NCBI GenBank assembly: GCA_016713825.1
Contig: JADJOJ010000003.1
Span: 124,001-188,000, forward strand
Length of the DNA stretch: 64,000 bases
From: Candidatus Leptofilum gracile
GTDB lineage: Bacteria > Chloroflexota > Anaerolineae > Promineifilales > Promineifilaceae
Direction of reading: 5' to 3'
Below are positions 40,531 through 49,093 of the stretch, in pieces (position 1 is the first letter of the stretch; each line of letters opens with the position of its first letter). The position numbers and the translations under genes are program-made. A model generated the notes under the pieces. The model saw only the letters and a program-made list of their open reading frames with translations, searched no databases and was not told the origin of the DNA.

Positions 40531-41148
40531 TTATTTTCCTGTATTTTCTTTGGTTTGCTGGCGACGGCGGAGAGACGGCCGTTTCCCCAAATCCGCCTGA
40601 TGATTCCAGGCCAGCAGCAGCACCTGCCCCGCCCAGACGCCCAGCAGCACCGGATCGCCAAACCAGATGAGCAGGGCTGCCAGCATCCCGCCCAGCGCCA
40701 GCATCACCGCCCAGCCAGAGGGTGTAATCAGCAGCGTAAAAATTATTAGCAACGATAAGGAAATGAGCGGCATTGTCCAAATCGTAATGCCAATCCAGAC
40801 GCCAAAGGCGGCGGCAATCGCCTTGCCCCCGCGCCAGTTCAAAAACGGCGAAAAGGTGTGCCCCAACGGCGGGCCTAATGAAATCGGCACGATGGCCCAC
40901 CCTTCTACGCCAAAAATGTGCACCGCCAGTCCCAGCGGCAGCGCCCCCTTGGCGATGTCCAGCATGAGCGCCAGGGCAAACGGCAGCGCCCCGCCCGCGC
41001 GCAGCACGTTGGTGGCCCCCGGATTTTTGTCGCCAAACTGGCGAATATCCTTGCCCAGCACCAGCTTGCCCACCCAAACCGAAAACGGCAGTGCGCCAAG
41101 GGTAAAGCCGAAGAGGGTCCAGAGGAGGGTGGGGAGGAGTTGGTTCAT
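40531..41148 (-). CDS. plsY: Glycerol-3-phosphate acyltransferase PlsY
   Basis: A 205-residue membrane enzyme that moves acyl groups from acyl phosphate to glycerol 3-phosphate in phospholipid synthesis. The three family motifs are visible: 'GALPFSVWVGKLVLGKDIRQFGDKNPGATNVLRAGG' (about 18-53, motif 1), 'GHTFSPFLNWRGGKAIAAAFGV' (about 100-121, motif 2) and a final 'WNHQADL' region. Five helices are visible. Its place inside a carotenoid cluster is odd; it may only be a passenger, or supply acyl transfer for carotenoid esters, which is speculative. Confidence 0.9.
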   Translation of the reverse strand: MNQLLPTLLWTLFGFTLGALPFSVWVGKLVLGKDIRQFGDKNPGATNVLRAGGALPFALALMLDIAKGALPLGLAVHIFGVEGWAIVPISLGPPLGHTFSPFLNWRGGKAIAAAFGVWIGITIWTMPLISLSLLIIFTLLITPSGWAVMLALGGMLAALLIWFGDPVLLGVWAGQVLLLAWNHQADLGKRPSLRRRQQTKENTGK

Positions 41149-41155
41149 AAGAAAG

Positions 41156-41266
41156 TTTGCCAGTGTGCGAGTTTGCCAGTGTGCGAGTTTGCGAGTTTGC
41201 CAGTTTGCGAGTGAACTGATTACTGCTTACTGCTCACCGATTACCGATTACTGCTCACCGACCACC
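41156..41266. repeat. Tandem GTTTGCCAGTGTGCGA units and a GATTACTG array
   Basis: Four to five degenerate copies of GTTTGCCAGTGTGCGA (41156-41214) are followed by CTGATTACTGCTTACTGCTC-type units (41215-41266). The second block is the reverse complement of units at 42000-42034, on the other side of the cruF-like gene. Confidence 0.75.
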
Positions 41267-41928
41267 GAGCGCCAGCCGAGCCAGACAAAAAATCCCATCA
41301 CCACGCCGCCGACGAGGGCGGGGCCGACCAGCCCCCAGAAGAAGAGCAGGCCGAATGTTTCCAGGAACCAGGTGATGGTGTAGATGATGAGCAGGGGCTT
41401 GGCGGGCAGATTTTTGGGTCGGATGAGGGCGGTGAGGAGTACGGCCGTTCCCAACCAGCCCGCATAGTTCACCCACGGAATGCCAAAATAGCCGCTGGGA
41501 TTATCCCATACCCACAGCCCCCAGGCCACCATCTGCGGATCGAGGAACAGGTCCCAGGCGGTGAGCGCCAGCCCGGCCAGCAGCAGGTAGAGCCAGCGGT
41601 TGCTGCCCCATTTGCCCGGCAGCTGCGCCTGGATGAGATGGGCCACCGCCCAGGCAGCGGGCAGCATCATAAACCAGGCGAAGGGGATGAGGACGGGCAC
41701 GTGGGCAATTTGCGGCTGCATCAGGTCTGTATAGCTGTAGCTGCCGAAGGGGAAGCCGGTGGTGGAACCCAGCCATTCCACAAACAGGGTAAGCGTGGCG
41801 ATGGTAACGGCCGTTGCCATCGTTTTTTGCCAGCCCCAGGAATCGCGCAGGATGAGGAATACGGCCGTTGCTTGCAGCAGCACGCCCAGCGTCAGGCCTA
41901 GCGGAATTATGCCCGGCCCCAAACCCAC
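41248..41928 (-). CDS. CruF-like carotenoid 1,2-hydratase (membrane protein)
   Basis: A 226-residue protein with six to seven helices, of the CruF/bisanhydrobacterioruberin hydratase family, which adds water to the open psi-end of a carotene. Signature parts are 'FVEWLGSTTGFPFGSYSYTD' (about 48-67), 'WDLFLDPQMVAWGLWVWD' (about 125) and 'GYFGIPWVNYAGWLG'. The visible start is a weak GTG. Just upstream in another frame, 41981-41910 encodes 'ITLIILWVLAMIGLPIMKWV', which looks like the missing first helix, so a one-base frameshift near 41910 is likely. Confidence 0.82.
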   Translation of the reverse strand: MGLGPGIIPLGLTLGVLLQATAVFLILRDSWGWQKTMATAVTIATLTLFVEWLGSTTGFPFGSYSYTDLMQPQIAHVPVLIPFAWFMMLPAAWAVAHLIQAQLPGKWGSNRWLYLLLAGLALTAWDLFLDPQMVAWGLWVWDNPSGYFGIPWVNYAGWLGTAVLLTALIRPKNLPAKPLLIIYTITWFLETFGLLFFWGLVGPALVGGVVMGFFVWLGWRSVVGEQ

Positions 41929-41999
41929 TTCATGATGGGCAGGCCAATCATGGCCAGCACCCAGAGGATGATGAGGGTGATCGTGGGTGAGCGGTGTTC

Positions 42000-42034
42000 A
42001 GTAATCAGTGATCGGTAATCAGTAATCAGTTGGG
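42000..42034. repeat. CAGTAATC-type unit array upstream of cruF
   Basis: CAGTAATCAGTGATCGGTAA and further units. It is the inverted counterpart of the block at 41215-41266. With it, it brackets the cruF-like gene. Confidence 0.65.
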
Positions 42035-42059
42035 GTTGGACTCTTTTACTTTCCACTTT

Positions 42060-42881
42060 TTACTTTTCACTTGCGATTGGTAGTCGGCTGGCGCGCCATC
42101 GGGTTACGGCCGTTTTCAGCTGCGCCAACCGTTCCTGGCTTTCGGCCGCCAGGAACAGCGTCATGCCAAAGGTGACCAGAACATTGGTAATGAGAAAGAA
42201 AAGAAACTCTTCAAAGGGCAAGATGCCGCCGAGGTACCAGTTGATTGTTTGCGCCGGATCGATGGTCCAGATGCCGTCGTAGATGGCCAGGGTGTCGGCA
42301 GCGGCCAGGAAGAGGGTGGGCGGAACCAGCCCCAGCAGCACCAGTTTGCGGTGCCGCCACAAAATATCGCCGCCATACCCCACTTGCAGCATGATGGGCA
42401 GCAGCGCCCAGGCCAAAATCAGCGCCATGTAGGTGCCCGGTGCCCAGCCAGTTACCAAAATGGCCACCATGACAGCCCAGAGAACACCTAAAATGGCCAG
42501 GGCGGAAAGGCGGATACGGCCGTTCTCCCACCCCCTCTGCACCCCATCCGGCTGCCGCCGCATCCAGAACAGCAGCCACAGCCCCGTCAAAATCGGCTGC
42601 ACCAGGAAAAAGGTGTACTCCTCGATGGGCACGTAGCCCAGGACAATGCCCGTGACTTTTGCCTGGTCATACCACCAAACGGAGGTGGCCACCAGGTAGT
42701 TGTCCCACGGCGTGGTGTACACCAGAGCCATTGCCAGGTGCAGCCCCAAAATGGCCCAGGGTGAATAGCTGCCAAAGCGCCGGGGCATCTGGCGACCCAA
42801 ACGAGCATCCCGCCAGGTTAGCCCCAGCATAATCGTAATTGGTATGGCCAAAAAGAGGCCGAGAAAGCCAAAGTAGGTCAT
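42060..42881 (-). CDS. Lycopene cyclase, fused CrtYc-CrtYd type
   Basis: A 273-residue membrane protein with two repeats of the lycopene cyclase domain. The first has 'YTTPWDNYLVATSVWWY' and 'LGYVPIEEYTFFLVQPIL' (about 55-100). The second has 'DGIWTIDPAQTINWYLGGILPFEEFLFFLITNVLV' (about 200-235). The PxEE motifs are the family's catalytic mark. In actinobacteria these halves are separate proteins; the fused form is known in archaea, fungi and some bacteria. It should form one or two beta-ionone rings. It lies between crtI and cruF. Confidence 0.88.
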   Translation of the reverse strand: MTYFGFLGLFLAIPITIMLGLTWRDARLGRQMPRRFGSYSPWAILGLHLAMALVYTTPWDNYLVATSVWWYDQAKVTGIVLGYVPIEEYTFFLVQPILTGLWLLFWMRRQPDGVQRGWENGRIRLSALAILGVLWAVMVAILVTGWAPGTYMALILAWALLPIMLQVGYGGDILWRHRKLVLLGLVPPTLFLAAADTLAIYDGIWTIDPAQTINWYLGGILPFEEFLFFLITNVLVTFGMTLFLAAESQERLAQLKTAVTRWRASRLPIASEK

Positions 42882-42889
42882 ATTTTTCC

Positions 42890-42957
42890 GTTATCGGTAA
42901 GTCGGTAATCGGTAATCGGTTACTGTTTACGGGTTACCGTTCACCGATTACCGACTG
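42890..42957. repeat. Inverted array of GGTAATC-type units
   Basis: TTATCGGTAAGTCGGTAATC followed by GGGTTACCGTTCACCGATTA. It spans the gap before the cyclase and the 3' end of crtI. Same unit as 9373, 21022 and 52094. Confidence 0.8.
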
Positions 42958-44433
42958 CATGATCAAATCTTCCGCAATTTTGCTGGAGGAGAGTACGCCG
43001 GGCAGGCCAGCGCCGGGGTGCGTACCTGCACCCACGAAGTAGAGATTGTCGATATCTTCCGACCGGTTGTGCGGGCGGAACCAGGCCGACTGCGTCAAAA
43101 TCGGTTCCACCGAGAAGGCGGAGCCGAGGTGGCTGTTCAGAATCCCCTTGAAGTGGCGGGGGTCAATATGCCGTTCGGTGACGAGGTTGGCCTGCAAGTC
43201 CGGCAGGTAATTTTCTTCCAGGAACTGCATGATGGCGTCGCGGTACGGCTTGGCCGTTTTTTCCCAATCGATGCCGGAGCCAAGATGCGGCACGGGGGAG
43301 AGCACATAGAACCCTTCGTGCCCTTCTGGGGCAATGCTGGGGTCGGTGAGGGTGGGCATGTGCAGGTAGAGCGAAAAATCGTCGGAAAGCTGCTTGTTTT
43401 TGAAGATGTCTTGCAGCAGCCCTTTGTACCGCTCGCTGAGGATGATGTTGTGGTGGGCCAGGTGGCCATCGTTGTACCGCTTCTTGGTGCCAAAGTAGAT
43501 GACAAACAGCGACATGCTGTAGCGGGTGAGGTTGTTGTAGCGGAAGTCGGAGTTGCGCAGGCTGCGGTTTTTGCTGTTGATCAGCCTGGTGTAGGTGAAG
43601 GCCACATCGGCGTTGGAAATGACGTGATCGGCGTGATGCACGGTGCCGTCTTTGAGGCGGATGCCGGTGGCGCGTCTGTTTTCTACCAAAATTTCGTCAA
43701 CTTCGGCGTTGAGGTGGAAACGGCCGTCCAACTCCTCAATCAGCCGTCCCAGCGCCCGCACCAAGGCCCCGGTGCCGCCCATCACGTAATGCACGCCCCA
43801 CTCCCGCTCCAAATAATGGATCATGGCGTAAATGGAGGTGGTGTCGAACGGATTGCCGCCCACCAGCAGCGGGTGGAAGGAGAAGCAGCGGCGCAAAAAT
43901 TCATTCTCGATGAACTGCGAGGCATAGTTGTACACTGTTTTGTGCGACTGCAAGCGCAGCAGGTCTGGAATGACGCGAATCATGTCATTAACCGACAAAA
44001 ACGGCTGATCGGCCAGCTCTACGAACCCTTTTTCAAAGATCGCCTTGGTGGTGGCCATAAACCGCTTGTATCCTTCGCGGTCGGCCCGGTTCCACTGCTC
44101 AATCTGGTCGAGGATGAACGCTTCGTCGTCGTTGTAATCCAGGTGACGGCCGTTATGATCAAAAATGCGGTAGAACGGGTCACAGGCGACAAACTCCACG
44201 TAATCTTCCCGCTTGCGCCCCGCCAGCTCAAAAATGTCGTCAAACATAAACGGCGCGGTGATGACCGTGGGGCCAGCATCGAACTTGAAGCCGTCCTGCT
44301 CAAATACGTAAGCCCGGCCGCCGGGCTGATCCAATTTCTCAAAAATATCGACCTGATAGCCTTGGGCAGCCAGCCGTGCGGCTGCGCCCAAACCACCAAA
44401 TCCACTGCCAATGATGATAACTTTTTCTTTCAT
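42934..44433 (-). CDS. crtI: Phytoene desaturase
   Basis: A 499-residue CrtI-type flavoprotein that converts phytoene to lycopene or neurosporene. 'VIIIGSGFGGLGAAARLAAQG' is the FAD site, 'GGRAYVFEQDGFKFDAGPTV' follows, and the C-terminal signature 'NLYFVGAGTHPGAGLPGVLSS' is intact. I start at ATG 44433; the frame upstream is repeat DNA (44447-44585). It follows crtB on the same strand, as in many carotenoid operons. Confidence 0.93.
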   Translation of the reverse strand: MKEKVIIIGSGFGGLGAAARLAAQGYQVDIFEKLDQPGGRAYVFEQDGFKFDAGPTVITAPFMFDDIFELAGRKREDYVEFVACDPFYRIFDHNGRHLDYNDDEAFILDQIEQWNRADREGYKRFMATTKAIFEKGFVELADQPFLSVNDMIRVIPDLLRLQSHKTVYNYASQFIENEFLRRCFSFHPLLVGGNPFDTTSIYAMIHYLEREWGVHYVMGGTGALVRALGRLIEELDGRFHLNAEVDEILVENRRATGIRLKDGTVHHADHVISNADVAFTYTRLINSKNRSLRNSDFRYNNLTRYSMSLFVIYFGTKKRYNDGHLAHHNIILSERYKGLLQDIFKNKQLSDDFSLYLHMPTLTDPSIAPEGHEGFYVLSPVPHLGSGIDWEKTAKPYRDAIMQFLEENYLPDLQANLVTERHIDPRHFKGILNSHLGSAFSVEPILTQSAWFRPHNRSEDIDNLYFVGAGTHPGAGLPGVLSSSKIAEDLIMQSVIGER

Positions 44434-44446
44434 GGTTTCGCTTTTC

Positions 44447-44585
44447 TGGGGCTGAAGCCCCAGGCTAAAGAGTTGGGGCTGAAGCCCCAACTTAATCAAT
44501 TTTGGGCTTAAAGCCCCCAGGTAAAACAATTTTGGGCCTAAAGCCCTCAGGTAATACAATTTTGGGCTTAAAGCCCCAGGCTACA
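44447..44585. repeat. Tandem hairpin units GGGGCTGAAGCCCC / GGGCTTAAAGCCC, five copies
   Basis: Five palindromic units spaced 26-30 bases apart with CAATTTT-type spacers, in the gap between crtB and crtI. A single relative, CCTGGGGATGAATCCCCAGG, is at 62402-62421 and shares the CCCCAGGCTA edge. Confidence 0.88.
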
Positions 44586-44651
44586 ATGGGGGAATAATCT
44601 ACCCCACAGGTAAATTTTAATTTTTATAGCAGGAAAAATTGATGGCTCCCC

Positions 44652-44720
44652 TCTTTCCCTACTTCCCACTTCTAACTTCTTACTTCTAACTTCTAACTTC
44701 TTACTTCTAACTTCTTACTT
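44652..44720. repeat. Tandem ACTTCTAACTTCTT units
   Basis: About five degenerate copies of ACTTCTAACTTCTT just after the crtB stop. Unlike most arrays here, no reverse-complement arm is present. With 44447-44585 it makes up the 296-base crtB-crtI gap. Confidence 0.8.
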
Positions 44721-44729
44721 CGTCTCCAC

Positions 44730-45788
44730 TCACCCTTGCGGCACTGCGTACAAATTGTCCGCCTCCAGTGGCGCTTCATGCGAGCAGGCCACCAGAGCGG
44801 GCTGCGTGTGGACTGGTTTGTGAATCAGGTTGACGTATCCGTTGGTTTTGGAACGCCACCAGATGCCGGGCAGGTTGAGCAGTTTTTCGCGTTTGGTGGT
44901 GTGGGCCCGGCGGCTGAACACGTCATAGTCGTGTGCTTCGATGTCGTCCAGGATGGCGCGGTACAGTTCGGCGGCGGCGGCAATGGCAAAACGGCCGCTT
45001 CGTCCCAACATCGCCACGCCCGGCAGCGCCTCGGCATACAGCTGCCGTGCCCGCCGAATCTGGAAGCGCATAAAGGCGCGCCAGCGGTGGTCGATGGTGC
45101 CGGCGGCAATGTCTGCTTCCATCAGGTTAAACATGCGCAATTCTTCTAGGGGGAGGTAGAGACGGCCGTTTTGCCAATCTTCCTGCACATCCCGCAAAAT
45201 GTTGGTGAGCTGCAAAGCCACGCCCAGCTTGATGGCATACGGAATCGCTTTGTGCCCTTCATACCCCACAATGTGCATCGCCATCAGCCCCACTGTGGAG
45301 GCCACGCCGTAGCAATATTGCGCCAGTTCGCCAAACGTCTCGTACCGGTCGTGCACCAGGTCTGAGGTAACCCCGTCTAAAAGCTGTTCAGCGTAGCGGC
45401 GGGGGATGTTGAAATTGGCCCGCGTATCGGCCCAGGCCAGCGCCACCAAATTGTAGATAGGCGGGTGATTGGCCAGACTTTCCTGACGCCATTGCAAAAT
45501 CCGCTGATGCTGATTGTTGGTTTCTTTGTCTACCAAATCATCGCTAACGCGGCAAAACGCATACAGCGCCCGCGCAGCTTCCTTTTGGGCTTTGGGTAAG
45601 AGGCCAGAGGCCAGATAGAAGGTACGGCTGTGCTGTTTGGTAATCGCAGCGCAATGCTCATACGCCTGGGCAAGATGCTCGCGACCATCATGAATGGGTT
45701 CGTTAATGCTGTCATGATCGAGCGCGTGATGGGCCAGGCGCAGTAGACGGGTTTCCCAAACTGCTGGTTCCAATGTTTCTAACGCCAT
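44730..45788 (-). CDS. crtB: Phytoene synthase
   Basis: A 352-residue enzyme joining two geranylgeranyl diphosphates into phytoene, the first carotenoid step. The Asp-rich motif 'ALYAFCRVSDDLVDKETN' (about 75-92) and the second motif 'LGVALQLTNILRDVQEDWQNGRLYLP' (about 195-220) are complete. 'SRTFYLASGLLPKAQKEAARA' is also typical. ATG 45788 has GGAGGAGG 5 bases upstream, the best ribosome site in the cluster, so I prefer it over an ATG five codons earlier. A squalene synthase role is less likely given crtI next door. Confidence 0.93.
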   Translation of the reverse strand: MALETLEPAVWETRLLRLAHHALDHDSINEPIHDGREHLAQAYEHCAAITKQHSRTFYLASGLLPKAQKEAARALYAFCRVSDDLVDKETNNQHQRILQWRQESLANHPPIYNLVALAWADTRANFNIPRRYAEQLLDGVTSDLVHDRYETFGELAQYCYGVASTVGLMAMHIVGYEGHKAIPYAIKLGVALQLTNILRDVQEDWQNGRLYLPLEELRMFNLMEADIAAGTIDHRWRAFMRFQIRRARQLYAEALPGVAMLGRSGRFAIAAAAELYRAILDDIEAHDYDVFSRRAHTTKREKLLNLPGIWWRSKTNGYVNLIHKPVHTQPALVACSHEAPLEADNLYAVPQG

Positions 45789-46041
45789 CTTTTCCTCCTC
45801 CAAAATCTCATCAAATCAATAAATACGCAAAATAATTGGGGCGTTCTGGTTGACTTAAAATAGTGAACCATTAAGAAAAATGGTAGCCTACCCAGGTCAT
45901 TTTGTCAAGATATTGTTTACATTTTGCGTCGATTTTAGCGAAAATCACCCAGAAATGAGGCGAAAACATGTGCAAAACATCATTTTGAACAGGTTTTGTA
46001 GAGCGCAACGGCCGTTACCAGATTTTTCTGCGCGGAGAAAG
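45789..46041. other. Intergenic region, crtB promoter side
   Basis: About 250 AT-rich bases between crtB and tex, both on the minus strand. It must carry the promoter of the carotenoid cluster. One ACGGCCGT lies near 46008. I could not pick a convincing promoter or operator. Confidence 0.45.
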
Positions 46042-48162
46042 CTAAGGAATCCAGCTCAGGCCAATACGGCCGCGCTCGGCATCAATCGATTGGATGGCCA
46101 CAGTGAGGATGTCGCCCACGCTTAACGCTTCGCTGCGCGGGATTTGGCTGCGGTGCAGCAAGCCATCTTGCTTCACGCCGATGTCGATGAACGCGCCAAA
46201 ATCTACCACGTTGCGCACGGTGCCCTTGAGCTGCATCCCCGGTTTGAGGTCGCTGAGGGAGAGCACGTCGCTGCGCAGGATTGGCTTGGGCAAATCTTCG
46301 CGGGGGTCGCGGCCAGGGCGCACCAGCTGCTCTAAAATGTCCGCCAGGGTGGGCACGCCGGTGTTGAGCTGGTTGGCCAGTTCCGGCACGGGGGGCAGCT
46401 TGGCCAGAACGGCCGTTCTTCCCTCTGGCGGTGTGCTGGGGCTGAGCTTGGCTTGTTTGAGTACGGCCGTGGCCACCCCGTAGCTTTCTGGATGAATGGC
46501 GCTGGCGTCCAGTGGATTGTCCCCGTCGCGCACGCGCAGGAATCCGGCCGACTGCTCAAACGCTTTCGGCCCCAGGCCGGCTACTTTTTTGAGGGTGGTG
46601 CGGTTGGGGAAACGGCCGTTTGCCTCCCGAAACGCCACAATATTTTCCGCCAGCTTGGGACCAATGCCCGCCACGTGCGTCAGCAGCGCCGGGGACGCCG
46701 TGTTCACATCCACACCCACCTGGTTCACTACCGACTCCACCACGCCGTCTAGCGATGCCGACAGCTGCTTCTGGTTCACATCATGCTGGTACAGCCCCAC
46801 GCCAATCGATTTGGGGTCGATTTTTACCAGCTCGGCCAGCGGGTCCTGGGCGCGGCGGGCAATGGAGACGGCCCCGCGCAGCGTCACGTCCAGCTCTGGC
46901 AGCTCTGCCTTGGCCAGCGGGCTGGCGCTGTAGACGCTGGCCCCCGCCTCGTTGACGATGAGGTAATGCACGTCGGCCATCTGCCGGGTGAGTTCGGCCA
47001 CCAGCTGCTCCGTCTCTCGCGAGGCGGTGCCGTTGCCAATGGTGATGAGGCTGATCTGGTGCTTTTGCACCAGGGCAGCGAGGGTTTTTAGGGCGTCGTC
47101 GCGCTTGTTTTGTGGTTGGTGGGGGTAAACGGCCGTTGTCTCCAAAACCTTGCCCGTTGCATCCACCACCGCCACCTTGCAGCCGGTGCGGAACGCCGGG
47201 TCGATGCCCATCACGTTGTGCCCGGCCAGCGGCGGCTGGGTGAGCAGGCCGCGCATGTTGTCGGCAAACACCTGGATGGCGTGGGCTTCGGCCTGTTCGC
47301 TGAGGCTGCGGCGCACGTCTCGCTCGATGGCGGGCACCAGCAGCCGCTTGGCGGCGTCTTCCATGGCCAGTTGCAGCTCGTCGGCCAGCGGCGAGCGGCG
47401 GTCGGTGCGGTAGCTGGTGCGGATGGCCAAAATCCAGTCCCGCTCGGCGATGTCTACGTTGACGCGCAAAATTTTCTCTGCTTCACCCCGGTTGATGGCC
47501 AAAATTTGGTGGGGGCGCAGGCGATCGATGCGCTGCTCGAATTCGTAATACAGCTTGTAGACGGTGCGCTCGTCCACGGCATCTTTTAGCTTTTCGCTGC
47601 GCAGCAGGCCAAACTGGAGCGCCTTTTCGCGTAGAGATTGGCGTACCTGGGGCGTGTCGCTGATCGTTTCGGCGACGATGTCTCGGGCACCGGCCAGGGC
47701 GTCATCGGCGGTGGGGAGTTCTTCGTTAAGGAAGGGGGTGGCGATTTGAACGGCCGTTTGCCTGCTCACCAACTGCCCCAAAATAAGCTCCGCCAGCGGC
47801 TCCAGCCCCTTCTCGCGGGCGATCATCGCCTTGGTGCGCCGCTTCGGTTTGTACGGCAGGTACAAATCTTCCAGCTCAGTCAGGCTGCTGGCAGCCTTGA
47901 TCGCTTTTTCCAGCGCTGGCGTCAGCTTTTCCTGGCTGCTGATTGATTCCAGGATCGTGCCGCGCCGGTCGTCCAGGGCGCGCAGCTTGTTGAGCTGTTC
48001 TTCAATTTGGCGAATTTGCTCTTCGTCCAGGCTGCCGGTCGCTTCTTTGCGATAGCGGGCGATGAAGGGGATGGTGTTGCCGTCGTCGAGCAGGGTGATA
48101 ACGGCCGTTACCTGCCCTGGCCTTACGTTGATCTGTTTGGCAATTTGCGTTTCGTAGTTCAT
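46042..48162 (-). CDS. tex: Tex family S1 RNA-binding protein
   Basis: A 706-residue protein, the usual length for Tex, a transcription accessory factor conserved in bacteria. The N-terminal part has 'TIPFIARYRKEATGSLDEEQIRQIEEQL' (about 29-56). The YqgF-like domain 'VMGIDPAFRTGCKVAVVDATGKVL' is near 315, the helix-hairpin-helix part 'ASPALLTHVAGIGPKLAENIVAFREANGRF' near 490, and the C-terminal S1 domain 'GMQLKGTVRNVVDFGAFIDIGVKQDGLLHRSQI' near 640. ATG 48162 has AGGTGGA upstream; a GTG 12 bases earlier is possible. Confidence 0.95.
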   Translation of the reverse strand: MNYETQIAKQINVRPGQVTAVITLLDDGNTIPFIARYRKEATGSLDEEQIRQIEEQLNKLRALDDRRGTILESISSQEKLTPALEKAIKAASSLTELEDLYLPYKPKRRTKAMIAREKGLEPLAELILGQLVSRQTAVQIATPFLNEELPTADDALAGARDIVAETISDTPQVRQSLREKALQFGLLRSEKLKDAVDERTVYKLYYEFEQRIDRLRPHQILAINRGEAEKILRVNVDIAERDWILAIRTSYRTDRRSPLADELQLAMEDAAKRLLVPAIERDVRRSLSEQAEAHAIQVFADNMRGLLTQPPLAGHNVMGIDPAFRTGCKVAVVDATGKVLETTAVYPHQPQNKRDDALKTLAALVQKHQISLITIGNGTASRETEQLVAELTRQMADVHYLIVNEAGASVYSASPLAKAELPELDVTLRGAVSIARRAQDPLAELVKIDPKSIGVGLYQHDVNQKQLSASLDGVVESVVNQVGVDVNTASPALLTHVAGIGPKLAENIVAFREANGRFPNRTTLKKVAGLGPKAFEQSAGFLRVRDGDNPLDASAIHPESYGVATAVLKQAKLSPSTPPEGRTAVLAKLPPVPELANQLNTGVPTLADILEQLVRPGRDPREDLPKPILRSDVLSLSDLKPGMQLKGTVRNVVDFGAFIDIGVKQDGLLHRSQIPRSEALSVGDILTVAIQSIDAERGRIGLSWIP

Positions 48163-48224
48163 AAAGGATTCCACCTATTTTTGTCTGATCTTAGCATGGT
48201 TTGGCGGGAAGGGGAAAACGAAAG

Positions 48225-48285
48225 ATGAGGCGTGAGGCGTGAGACGTGCCCTGTTTTGTCACGCCTCACGCCTCATGCCTCACAA
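48225..48285. repeat. Inverted array of GAGGCGTGA-type units
   Basis: GATGAGGCGTGAGGCGTGAG is followed by TCACGCCTCACGCCTCATGC. It lies between tex and the divergent DtxR-family gene. Confidence 0.85.
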
Positions 48286-48340
48286 AAAGTTCCCCACGCT
48301 GAAAATCAAAATGAGTTTATGACATTTGTCACGGCGCTTG

Positions 48341-48423
48341 CCTAACATTGTTCGTACGGCTTTTTTGCTGGTCTGGCTAACATTCTTTATAAGGTCACCC
48401 TTATCTTTTAAGGCAGGTTAGCC
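48341..48423 (+). promoter_or_regulatory. Candidate metal-regulator sites before the DtxR-family gene
   Basis: CCTAACATTG (48341) and GGCTAACATT (48375) are direct copies, and GGTTAGCC (48416-48423) is inverted to them. An ATAAGG-CCTTAT palindrome (48389-48404) lies between. TTAGGCTAACC-like sites are known for the DtxR/IdeR family, so autoregulation is plausible. Confidence 0.4.
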
Positions 48424-48426
48424 ATT

Positions 48427-49092
48427 ATGCGGACACAATCTACCAGTAACGAAACCATTGAAATGTATCTAAAAACGATCGCCGAGCTGGGTGACGGCGG
48501 TGCGCCGGTGGTCATTGCCCGCCTGGCGGAGCGGCTGGGCATATCACCTGTGTCGGCTAACGAGATGGTGAAGCGGCTGGGCGAGCAGGGGTTGGTGGCG
48601 CATGTGCGGTACAAAGGGGTGACGTTGACGAAGAACGGCCGTTACATTGCCCACAACGTCATCCGGCGGCAGCGGTTGTGGGAGCGGTTTTTGGTGGATC
48701 ATCTCAAAATGGAATGGTCTGGCGTGTATGAGATGGCCTGCCGCCTGGAGCACGCCACTTCGAACGTGCTGGCGGAAGCGCTGTCGGCCTATTTGGGGCA
48801 CCCCACCACCTGCCCGCACGGCAGCCCCATCCCCAAAAGTGATGGCAGCTTGCCGCTGGTAAGCACACGGCCGTTAACCGCCCTGCGCGTTGGCGAAAAA
48901 GGGTGCATCCACAGCATCCAACCCACCACCACAGACGTGTACGCCTACCTGAATCGATACCAAATTTTGCCCGACCGCAACTTTACCGTCTCTGAAATTG
49001 CCCCGATGGAAGGCCCCATCACCCTGGACCTACCCAGCGGCAAAGTTGCCCTCGGCCGTTCCATGGCCGAACTGGTGTGGGTCAATGTTTAA
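48427..49092 (+). CDS. DtxR/MntR family metal-dependent regulator with FeoA-like domain
   Basis: A 221-residue regulator. The winged-helix part (about 5-65) has 'IEMYLKTIAELGDGGAPVVIARLAERLGISPVSANEMVKRLGEQGLV'. The metal and dimer domain follows ('FLVDHLKMEWSGVYEMACRLEHATSN'), with the His/Cys-rich 'GHPTTCPHGSPIPKSDG'. The C-terminal ~70 residues form an SH3-like FeoA domain ('ITLDLPSGKVALGRSMAELVWV'). The feo operon follows on the same strand, so iron control of ferrous uptake is the likely job. The metal could also be manganese. Confidence 0.92.
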   Translation: MRTQSTSNETIEMYLKTIAELGDGGAPVVIARLAERLGISPVSANEMVKRLGEQGLVAHVRYKGVTLTKNGRYIAHNVIRRQRLWERFLVDHLKMEWSGVYEMACRLEHATSNVLAEALSAYLGHPTTCPHGSPIPKSDGSLPLVSTRPLTALRVGEKGCIHSIQPTTTDVYAYLNRYQILPDRNFTVSEIAPMEGPITLDLPSGKVALGRSMAELVWVNV

Positions 49093-49093
49093 A

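Noticed and set aside
43018..44511. Long open frame opposite crtI
   Set aside because: It mirrors the crtI coding sequence on the other strand and has no family match or ribosome site.
44447..44585. Regular ~28-base repeats that resemble a short CRISPR array
   Set aside because: The spacers are near-identical AT-rich tracts, the units are degenerate palindromes, and no cas gene is present.
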